Assembly (NCBI RefSeq): GCF_022179685.1
Contig: NZ_BPRB01000086.1
Span: 1 to 54,341, forward strand
Reading direction: 5' to 3'
Origin: Methylobacterium trifolii
GTDB lineage: Bacteria; Pseudomonadota; Alphaproteobacteria; Rhizobiales; Beijerinckiaceae
Length of the DNA: 54,341 nt
Numbering within the stretch: position 1 is the first letter of the stretch; every line of letters begins with the position of its first letter. A program made the translations under genes and the position numbers. Below are positions 15,536 through 23,085 of this stretch, piece after piece. The notes beneath the pieces are model-generated. The model saw nothing but the letters and a program-made list of their open reading frames with translations, was not told the origin of the DNA and ran no database searches.

Positions 15536-18500
15536 ATGCGTTTCGCCCACTTCTTCGTCGACCGGCCGATCTTCGCCTCGGTCACGTCGATCGTCTTCCT
15601 GATCCTGGGCTTCGTCGCCTACGAGAAGCTGCCGGTCTCGCAATATCCCGAGATCGTGCCGCCGACCGTGACCGTGCGCGCGAGCTTCCCCGGCGCCAAC
15701 GCCGAGACGGTGGCCGCCACGATCGCGACGCCGATCGAGCAGGAGGTCAACGGCGTCGACAACATGCTCTACATGACCTCGCTGTCGACCAACGACGGCA
15801 ACATGCTGCTCACCGTCACCTTCAAGGTCGGCACCAACCTCGATATCGCCAACGTCCTGGTGCAGAACCGGCTCTCGGTGGCCCAGCCCCGCCTGCCGCC
15901 GGACGTGCGCAACCTCGGCGTCACCGTGCGCAAGGCCTCGCCCGACCTGATGCTGGTCGTGCACCTGCTCTCGCCCAACAAGACCTACGACCAGAACTAC
16001 CTGGCCAACTACATCTACCTCAACATCCGCGACGAGATGCTGCGCCTCGACGGCGTCGGCGACATCACGATCTTCGGCGGCAACGAGTACGCCGAGCGCA
16101 TCTGGCTCGATCCCAACAAGCTCGCCGCCTACGGGCTGACCACGACGGACGTGTCCACCGCGCTGCAGGAGCAGAACGTGCAGGTGGCCGCCGGCGCCCT
16201 GAACTCGCCGCCCGCCGCGAGCGGCGAGGCGTTCCAGCTCGTGGTCCAGTCGCAGGGCCGCTTCCAGACGCCCGAGGAATTCGGAGACGTGATCATCAAG
16301 GCGGCCAACGGCCGGCTGGTGCGCGTCAAGGACGTGGCCCGCACCGAGATGGGCCAGAAGGACTACACCACCAACTCGTTCCTCAACGCGACGCCGGCGG
16401 TGGGCATCGGCGCGTTCCAGCGGCCCGGCACCAACGCGCTCGACGCGGCGGCCGCCGTCAAGGGCGTGATGGAGAACCTGAAGAAGAACTTCCCGCCCGA
16501 CGTCGAGTACAGGATCGCCTACAATCCCACCGAGTTCATCGAGGAGTCGATCCAGGAGGTCTACAAGACCCTGTTCGAGGCGGTGGGCCTCGTGGTGATC
16601 GTGGTCCTGGTCTTCCTCCAGAGCTGGCGGACGGCCCTGATCCCGGTGATCGCGATTCCCGTCTCGCTCATCGGCACCTTCGCGGCGATGGCGGCCTTCG
16701 GCTTCTCGCTCAACAACCTCACCCTGTTCGGGCTGGTGCTGGCCATCGGCATCGTGGTCGACGACGCCATCGTCGTGGTGGAGAACGTCGAGCGCAACAT
16801 GGCCGAGGGGCTCTCGGCGGGCGAGGCCGCCCACAAGACCATGGACGAGGTCGGCAGCGCGGTCATCGCCATCGCCCTGGTGCTGGCGGCGGTGTTCATC
16901 CCCACCGCCTTCATCCCCGGCATCTCCGGCCAGTTCTACAAGCAGTTCGCGCTGACGATCGCGGCCTCGACCCTGATCTCGGCCTTCAACTCCCTGACCC
17001 TGTCGCCGGCGCTCTGCAAGATCCTGCTGAAGCCCCACCACGAGCGCAAGGAGCCGAAGTTCTTCCTGGCCCGCTTCGTCGCCTGGCTCGCCGACCTGTT
17101 CAACCGCGGCTTCGACGCCCTCTCGAACGGCTACGCCGCCACCATCCGCGTGCTGACCACCTACACGGTCGGCATCGTCGCGATGCTGCTGGTCTACGCC
17201 GCCGTGATCGCGGGCACGCTGCATCTCGCCCAGACCACGCCCACGGGCTTCATTCCCGACCAGGACCAGGGCTACCTGATCGGCGTGGTGCAGCTGCCCG
17301 CCGGCGCCTCCCTCGACCGCACTACGGCGGTGGTCAACCGGGCGGCGGCCGAGGCGCGCAAGATCGACGGCGTGACCAACACCGTCATCATCGCCGGCTT
17401 CGACGGGGCGACCTTCACCAACACCACGAACTCGGGCGTGATGTTCATCACCCTGTCGGGCGCCAAGGAGCGGGCCAAGACCGGCCGCAGCGCGGCGGTG
17501 ATCACCGGCGACGTGCTCAAGGCCACGGCCGACATCCAGGAGGCGCGCGTCATCGTCATCCCGCCCCCGCCCGTGCGCGGCCTGGGCAGCGGCGGCGGCT
17601 TCAAGATGCAGGTCGAGAGCCGGCAATCCTCCTCGACCGGACCGCTGCTCGCCGCGACCGGCGAACTGCTCGCGCAGGCCAACCAGAGCCCGGACGTGCA
17701 GCGCGTCTTCACCACATTCGGCAACGACACGCCGCAGCTCTACCTCGACATCGACCGCACCATGGCGCGGATGCTGAACGTGCCGCTGGCCAACGTCTTC
17801 GCCTCCCTCCAGGCGGAACTCGGCGGCACCTACGTCAACGATTTCAACACGTTGGGGCGCATCTACCAGGTCCGCCTCCAGGGCGACGCCGCCTACCGCA
17901 CCTCGATCCAGGACATCTCCCAGATCAAGGTCCGCTCGGCCACCGGCGCCCTGGTGCCGATGGGCACGCTCGCCAGCGTCCGGGACGTGACCGGGCCGCA
18001 GATCGTGCAGCGCTTCAACCTGTTCTACTCGGTGCCGGTGCAGGGCGTGGCCAAGCCCGGCATCTCGACGGGCCAGGCCCTGACCGCGATGGAGGAACTC
18101 GCCAAGAAGACGCTGCCCGACGGCTTCGCCTACGACTGGACAGAGATCGCCTACCAGCAGAAGGCGGCGGGCGGGACGGCCGGGCCGGTCTTCGCGCTCG
18201 GCGTGCTCCTCGTCTTCCTGGTCCTGGCAGCGCAGTACGAGTCCTGGGCGCTGCCGATGGCGATCCTGCTGGTGGTGCCGACGGGGGTGCTGGCCGCCCT
18301 GTTCGGGGTGCAGCTCAGGGGACAGGACAACAACATCCTGACCCAGATCGGCCTGATCGTGCTGATCGGCCTGGCGGCCAAGAACGCGATCCTGATCGTG
18401 GAATTCGCCCACGACATCGAGGAGGCGGAGCACAAGGGGCCGGTCAAGGCCGCCGTCGACGCCTGTCGCCTGCGCCTGCGCCCGATCCTGATGACGGCCT

Positions 18501-18751
18501 TCGCCTTCATCCTCGGCACGCTGCCCCTGGTGATCGCCACCGGCCCCGGCGCCGAGATGCGGCAGGCGCTGGGCACCGCGGTGTTCTTCGGCATGATCGG
18601 CGCGACCGTGTTCGGCCTGTTCCTGACGCCGGTGTTCTATGTGGTGATCCGCCGCTTCGTGCTCTGGCTGGACAGGAAGCGCGGCAAGGACCGGCGGGGC
18701 GGGGCTCCGGAGCCGGGCACGCCCGGCCACGGGGCGCCCGCCCACGGCTGA
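15536..18751 (+). CDS. RND multidrug efflux pump, inner-membrane subunit (HAE1 family)
   Basis: A 1071-residue proton-driven exporter of the AcrB/MexB type. The N-terminus is MRFAHFFVDRPIFASVTSIV, the usual first helix. Transmembrane segment 4 carries the paired Asp residues of the proton relay in GLVLAIGIVVDDAIVVVENV. The porter domains show PPTVTVRASFPGANAETVAA and RLPPDVRNLGVTV. The second repeat has GLAAKNAILIVEFAHDIEEA and ends with FFGMIGATVFGLFLTPVFYV. Length and repeat structure are normal. A ribosome site GAGAGG precedes ATG 15536. With the upstream adaptor it forms a two-gene unit; the outer-membrane factor must come from elsewhere. Substrates cannot be predicted. Confidence 0.95.
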   Translation: MRFAHFFVDRPIFASVTSIVFLILGFVAYEKLPVSQYPEIVPPTVTVRASFPGANAETVAATIATPIEQEVNGVDNMLYMTSLSTNDGNMLLTVTFKVGTNLDIANVLVQNRLSVAQPRLPPDVRNLGVTVRKASPDLMLVVHLLSPNKTYDQNYLANYIYLNIRDEMLRLDGVGDITIFGGNEYAERIWLDPNKLAAYGLTTTDVSTALQEQNVQVAAGALNSPPAASGEAFQLVVQSQGRFQTPEEFGDVIIKAANGRLVRVKDVARTEMGQKDYTTNSFLNATPAVGIGAFQRPGTNALDAAAAVKGVMENLKKNFPPDVEYRIAYNPTEFIEESIQEVYKTLFEAVGLVVIVVLVFLQSWRTALIPVIAIPVSLIGTFAAMAAFGFSLNNLTLFGLVLAIGIVVDDAIVVVENVERNMAEGLSAGEAAHKTMDEVGSAVIAIALVLAAVFIPTAFIPGISGQFYKQFALTIAASTLISAFNSLTLSPALCKILLKPHHERKEPKFFLARFVAWLADLFNRGFDALSNGYAATIRVLTTYTVGIVAMLLVYAAVIAGTLHLAQTTPTGFIPDQDQGYLIGVVQLPAGASLDRTTAVVNRAAAEARKIDGVTNTVIIAGFDGATFTNTTNSGVMFITLSGAKERAKTGRSAAVITGDVLKATADIQEARVIVIPPPPVRGLGSGGGFKMQVESRQSSSTGPLLAATGELLAQANQSPDVQRVFTTFGNDTPQLYLDIDRTMARMLNVPLANVFASLQAELGGTYVNDFNTLGRIYQVRLQGDAAYRTSIQDISQIKVRSATGALVPMGTLASVRDVTGPQIVQRFNLFYSVPVQGVAKPGISTGQALTAMEELAKKTLPDGFAYDWTEIAYQQKAAGGTAGPVFALGVLLVFLVLAAQYESWALPMAILLVVPTGVLAALFGVQLRGQDNNILTQIGLIVLIGLAAKNAILIVEFAHDIEEAEHKGPVKAAVDACRLRLRPILMTAFAFILGTLPLVIATGPGAEMRQALGTAVFFGMIGATVFGLFLTPVFYVVIRRFVLWLDRKRGKDRRGGAPEPGTPGHGAPAHG

Positions 18752-18848
18752 CCCTGCGCGGGGGCAAACCCCGGCCGGATCGGGCTGCGTTCAGACGGCG
18801 GGTCTGATAGGGATCGCCTCGACCGAACATCCAAAAAAGAGAACGCTC

Positions 18849-19715
18849 GTGCCCGGTTACCTGCCTTTTGCCGGCGCGCTGAACCTTCCGGCCTACACCT
18901 GCGACAATTGCGGGTTCTGGCAGCGCCACTTCGAGACGCCGGCCTCCTGCCCGATGTGCCTCGATGCCCGCCACGTGGTGCCGCAGGACGGCTGGCGCTT
19001 CCGCAGCACGCGCGACGCGCAAGGCAGCTTCCCCTGCCACTGGCAGGAACTGGAACCGGGGGTCTGGCGCTTCTGGAACGAGCCGGTCTCCGGCATCGGC
19101 CCGAGCGCCTACCTGATCCGGACGCCCGCCGGAAACATGGGCTTCGAGGGCTGCCCGGTGTTCAGCGAGGCGGCCCTCGACCAGATCGAGACGCTCGGGG
19201 GCATGAAGGTCCTCTCCGCCTCGCACCCGCATTCCTACGGCGCCCTGGTGCAGCTGCAGGACCGGTTCGATCCGGAACTCTGCCTGCCGGCCGCCGACTT
19301 CACCTGGAGCGCGGCGCTTCAGGTCTCCTGGCCCTACGACGATTTCCTGGAGCCCCTGCCTGGCCTGGAACTGCACCGCACCGCCGGCCATTTCGACGGC
19401 CACGCGGTGCTCCTCGACCGGCAGCGCAAGATCTGCTTCTGCGGCGACGCCCTGAAGTTCGAACTCGACCCGCAGGATTTCCGCCGCGCCACGACGATCT
19501 CAGCCCACAAGGCCTTCGTGCGCGGCGTGCCCCTGACGGTGGGCGAGTTGCGCCGCTACCGGGACGTGTTCGAGCGCCTCGACTTCACCCAGACCTGGAC
19601 GCCCTTCGAGCCGGCGGCCAATTGCGGCCGGGCCGAGGTCCTGGCGCTGATCGACGGCCTGCTCGCCACTCGGCCGCACGCGGCGCCGGTGGCGCTGGAG
19701 ACACTGAGGCGCTGA
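18849..19715 (+). CDS. Metallo-beta-lactamase-like protein with N-terminal zinc-ribbon-like Cys motif
   Basis: A 288-residue protein starting at GTG 18849 behind AAGAGA. The N-terminus has two CxxC pairs (YTCDNCGFWQ and SCPMCLDARH), a small rubredoxin/zinc-ribbon-like knuckle. The rest resembles a metallo-beta-lactamase fold: YLIRTPAGNMGFEGCPVF, SASHPHSYGALVQLQDRF, the beta-strand HRTAGHFDGHAVLLDRQRKI, then FCGDALKF. The canonical HxHxDH is replaced by SHPHSYG, so metal binding may be altered or lost. Homologous proteins are annotated only as MBL-fold hydrolase or hypothetical. Substrate unknown; fold assignment moderately sure. Confidence 0.65.
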   Translation: MPGYLPFAGALNLPAYTCDNCGFWQRHFETPASCPMCLDARHVVPQDGWRFRSTRDAQGSFPCHWQELEPGVWRFWNEPVSGIGPSAYLIRTPAGNMGFEGCPVFSEAALDQIETLGGMKVLSASHPHSYGALVQLQDRFDPELCLPAADFTWSAALQVSWPYDDFLEPLPGLELHRTAGHFDGHAVLLDRQRKICFCGDALKFELDPQDFRRATTISAHKAFVRGVPLTVGELRRYRDVFERLDFTQTWTPFEPAANCGRAEVLALIDGLLATRPHAAPVALETLRR

Positions 19716-19773
19716 CGGGCGACCGCCTGTCGTCCTTCGGTGCAGGCGGACTTCGCGTCGCGCGACTCTAGCG

Positions 19774-20005
19774 TTACGGGCGAGCCGGTGCCCCATCCGC
19801 CAGGCGGTATTTGCGTCTCACATACAGCAACCCGCCGACATTCACGCCGAGCGCGGCGACGAAGGCGAGCGCGGAACGGCTATAGACCGCCGCGAGCGTT
19901 GTCAGAAGCACCAGGGCAAGAATCAAAGCCAAATCCCTGACCAGACCGATGAGACGGCCGATCCGGCGTTTCTCATCCAGGTCGCGTCGGGGATCTCTAC
20001 CGTCG
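19774..20005 (-). pseudogene. Two-helix membrane protein, 5'-truncated
   Basis: The minus strand encodes a basic lead (LDEKRRIGRLIGLVRDLA), two hydrophobic helices (LILALVLLTTLAAVYSR and ALAFVAALGVNVGGLLYVRR) and a TAA stop at 19776-19774. Composition and charge placement look like a real small inner-membrane protein. However, no ATG, GTG or TTG in this frame precedes the helices within the protein-like part; only a CTG at 19980 is available. Further upstream the frame runs antisense through the VWA gene. I infer that its 5' end was lost at the junction near 20000. A rare CTG start cannot be excluded. Confidence 0.5.
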
Positions 20006-20103
20006 TAGGGTTTGGGCCTCCGACGCCGACCGGCATCACGCCCCTCGCCGCCTCCATCCAGGACGCGGCCCGGCTGCTGGACGGCCACAGCCCTGCCGTC
20101 ATC

Positions 20104-23085
20104 GTGACGGACGGCGAGGAGGAATGCGCGGAGGCCCGCGACGCCCCGTGCGAGGCCGCATCGGCCGCAAAGCGCGCCAACCCGACCCTGATCGCGCACG
20201 TCATCGGCGTCGCGCTGCCCAGGGAGGTCCTCACCCGGATGGCGTGCGTGGCCGAGCGCACCGGCGGCACGGCGCTCGCGATCTCGGAGCCGCGCGACGT
20301 GGAGCAGGCCCTCGCGACGCTGACGGCGGCGATCCCGGCGGAGCCGGCACCGCGCGGGACGATCACGGCGCGCGGCACGGTCGAACGGGCGCAGACCTTC
20401 CCGGACGCGGAGCAGTCGCCCCGCGTCAGGCTCCTCGACGGCCGGACGGGCGAGACCGTCGCCGCCTCGGACTCCGGGACCCTGTCGGAGCGCGTCCCGG
20501 CCGGCGCCTACGTGGTCGAGTTCCGCCTCGGCGCGGTGGTGCGGTCGATCCACCCCGCAATCGTGGAGGAGTTCGGAGACCAGGACAGGCTGCTCGACAT
20601 CCTCAAGTCGGAAGCCGGCGAGAACCCGGACGAGAACGCGGTCTACGCGCGCACCGAACTCCTCTGCACCCACGTGCGGGCCAACCTCGACCTGTCGGAC
20701 CTGCGCAAGCTCCATCCCGGCGACGGCTCCGAGCACGCGCGCGGGGCGGCCATGGGCATCTACCGCAAGGCCTATCTCGACGAGGTCGCCCCCTTGCGCA
20801 GTCCGGCCAACGTCCTCGGCCGGGGGAGCGGGCGCATCACCCCGCACGTCGACCGCAACTGGCACAAGGCGGGCATCCTGCCCGAGATCTTCCCGCATTC
20901 GCAGAAGCAGGTCAGCGACGAGATCGACCGGGCGATCGTGCTCGCCATGGTGCTGGGCATCCTGCCGAAGTCCGTGCCCGAGGGCCGGGGCCCGATCACG
21001 GCGATCGACCTGTCCCGGCTGCCCGGCGGCGTCGGCGACGTGCGCGAGGTCTGGGGTTTCTGGCCGCCGGTCCGCGCGGGCAACCCCGTCCTGATCCGGG
21101 ACGACCTCCTCGACTTAGCAGCCCAGGCCGCGCAGGCCGCCGACCACGCCTCCTGGGCGCTCCTCCTCGTCGACCCGGCCACCGTCGCGCGGCTGGCCGG
21201 CGGGGACGCCACCGGGACCGGCCCCCTGACGCGCGACATCCTTTCCGCGATCCGGGCGGAGAAGGCCGGCGTCGCCCTGGGCAGGACCTCCCGGCAATCC
21301 GCGGACACGACCCGGAACCTCTACCTTCGGCGCATCCTCGTGGTGCCCTCCGACCTCGACGAGAACGCGGACGCGGTGAGCGCCGCCTTCGCCCTGGTGC
21401 GCGAGGACCTCGTGGACAACGTGATCTTCCTGGCCGCGCGCGAACCCCGCCACGCCGAGCGGCACGCGATCGCCTTCGCCGGCTTGCGCCTGGTCGAGAC
21501 CCTGGCCGCGGCCAGGAACGTGGAGGCCTGGTTCGAGGGTTCCCTCGGCCCGAAGCAGAAAGCCGTCGCGGTCATGCGGCTGACGGTCGAGCGCAGCCTG
21601 CTCGCCACCCCGACCAACGGCCACCGCCGCCTGGCGATCGTCCAGACGATGATCGAGGAACTCCTGGCGATCGAGCACGACGGCCGGCGCGAGGCGGCGG
21701 TCCGGCAGTCGGCGGACGAGATCGCCAAGGTCCGCGCGACGATCGCGGAGGAGGGACGCCCGGCGCCGACCGGCTGGGTGGAGGAGACCTTCGGATCGAA
21801 CCGGGCGCTCGCCGGGCACGCGACCCGGAAGCCCGGGGGCCGCGCTGCGATCGTCGGCCACGCCGAAGCCAGGCTCGCCGCGATCCGGAACTCGGCCCGC
21901 CGGGTCGTCGACGAGGCGGCCCTGGCTGAGGCCGCCAGGACGGGTCGCGGCCTGGCGGGCGGACGCGCGGACCCGGACGCCGTCTTCGACCCGATGGCGC
22001 CCCGCCGGCAGCGCGGCGTGGAGGCGAAGGCCGATCGGGACATCGCCGACCGGGTGCTGGCCCTCCAGTCCGGGCTGTTCCGCGATGCCGACCTGGGCCT
22101 GCGCGACCTCGACGTGAAGCAGCGGGAGATCGGCGAGGACGTCGAGAGGCTGGCCGGCGGCCAGCGGGACGACCGCAGGATCGTGCACGACGGTGCGTTC
22201 GGGGACAGGGGCGCCTCGGAGTTCGGCTTCGGCCCGCCCGACCCGCGCATCGCGGCCCTGGCCGGGCCGATCGTGCTGGATCTCGGCGGCGACCGGCAGG
22301 GCCGGGCCGTCACGCTCCCGGTGGCCGCCGAACTCGCGGCCTTCGCCCACACGACCGGCGTCGCCGGCGAGGCGGAGAGCGGCCTGATGCGGTGGCTCCC
22401 GACGCTCGCCGTCCTGGCGGCGACCGTGCTGGCCCTCGTCCTGCCCCTCCACAAGGTCGGGCTGCTGACCTGGCAGACCCTGTCGGATGCGGCGGGCATG
22501 CGAAGTCCTGCCTTCGCCGCCTTCCTCTGCGCCCTCGCCGTCGCCCTGCCGGTGGCGATCGTCCTCGCCTTCAAGTCCGCCACGGCCGCGCACGTGCGGG
22601 CCGCGTCAAAGATGGAAGCGGCGCACGACGCCCTGGTCGAGAGCATCCGGACACTGTTCGACGCGGTCCGGCGCTATCGCGCCAACCACCTGACCGCCGG
22701 ACGCCACGCGCTGCTGCGCCGCCGCCTGCGGGCGCTGGCCGGCGACCGCGGCAAGCTCGAACGGGTGAAGTGGATCCAGGCCCAGATCCTGGCCTGGCCC
22801 GTCGTACCGATCCCCGGAGACGACCCCGTAGGCAGCATGCGCGCCAAGTTCGACGCCGAGCTGGCGAGCGTGCCGCGCGAGCGCTGGGTGAGCCGCCTCC
22901 TGCGCGCGGAGGCGCCGCCCGCGCCCACCGGCACGGCCCATTACAACCTCGACGGCGGCACGCCCCTGGAGATCCGCTCCGCGACCTTCCTCGACCGCTT
23001 CGGGGACGAGGGCGTGATCGCCCTCCAGCGCCTGACGGAACCCGTGCCGGCGCCCCGCCGGGACGCGGAGGGAGCACGCCCGTGA
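20104..23085 (+). CDS. VWA-domain membrane protein, N-terminally truncated
   Basis: At most 993 residues are translatable from GTG 20104, but protein-like VWA sequence begins earlier, near 20010 (PPTPTGITPLAASIQDAARL, then AVIVTDGEEECAE), with no usable start. The first half of the von Willebrand A domain, including its DxSxS metal site, is missing. Residues 1-85 finish the VWA domain. The middle (about 240-700) is a large soluble region with no family I recognise, including ILPEIFPHSQKQVSDEIDRA. Two membrane helices lie at about 762-787 and 802-822, with a C-terminal helical domain. Its stop overlaps the next gene's start (GTGA), so the two are translationally coupled. Probably damaged; the partner remains intact. 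Confidence 0.6.
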   Translation: MTDGEEECAEARDAPCEAASAAKRANPTLIAHVIGVALPREVLTRMACVAERTGGTALAISEPRDVEQALATLTAAIPAEPAPRGTITARGTVERAQTFPDAEQSPRVRLLDGRTGETVAASDSGTLSERVPAGAYVVEFRLGAVVRSIHPAIVEEFGDQDRLLDILKSEAGENPDENAVYARTELLCTHVRANLDLSDLRKLHPGDGSEHARGAAMGIYRKAYLDEVAPLRSPANVLGRGSGRITPHVDRNWHKAGILPEIFPHSQKQVSDEIDRAIVLAMVLGILPKSVPEGRGPITAIDLSRLPGGVGDVREVWGFWPPVRAGNPVLIRDDLLDLAAQAAQAADHASWALLLVDPATVARLAGGDATGTGPLTRDILSAIRAEKAGVALGRTSRQSADTTRNLYLRRILVVPSDLDENADAVSAAFALVREDLVDNVIFLAAREPRHAERHAIAFAGLRLVETLAAARNVEAWFEGSLGPKQKAVAVMRLTVERSLLATPTNGHRRLAIVQTMIEELLAIEHDGRREAAVRQSADEIAKVRATIAEEGRPAPTGWVEETFGSNRALAGHATRKPGGRAAIVGHAEARLAAIRNSARRVVDEAALAEAARTGRGLAGGRADPDAVFDPMAPRRQRGVEAKADRDIADRVLALQSGLFRDADLGLRDLDVKQREIGEDVERLAGGQRDDRRIVHDGAFGDRGASEFGFGPPDPRIAALAGPIVLDLGGDRQGRAVTLPVAAELAAFAHTTGVAGEAESGLMRWLPTLAVLAATVLALVLPLHKVGLLTWQTLSDAAGMRSPAFAAFLCALAVALPVAIVLAFKSATAAHVRAASKMEAAHDALVESIRTLFDAVRRYRANHLTAGRHALLRRRLRALAGDRGKLERVKWIQAQILAWPVVPIPGDDPVGSMRAKFDAELASVPRERWVSRLLRAEAPPAPTGTAHYNLDGGTPLEIRSATFLDRFGDEGVIALQRLTEPVPAPRRDAEGARP

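Noticed and set aside
15230..18745. 1171-codon antisense frame and a 1114-codon shifted sense frame over the efflux pump
   Set aside because: They mirror the strong codon-position bias of the real pump gene; His/Gly/Arg-rich translations show no motifs.
22392..23081. Upstream in-frame extension of the large helicase-like membrane protein
   Set aside because: It overlaps the C-terminal coding part of the VWA protein; GTG 23082 has a strong ribosome site and the expected overlap.
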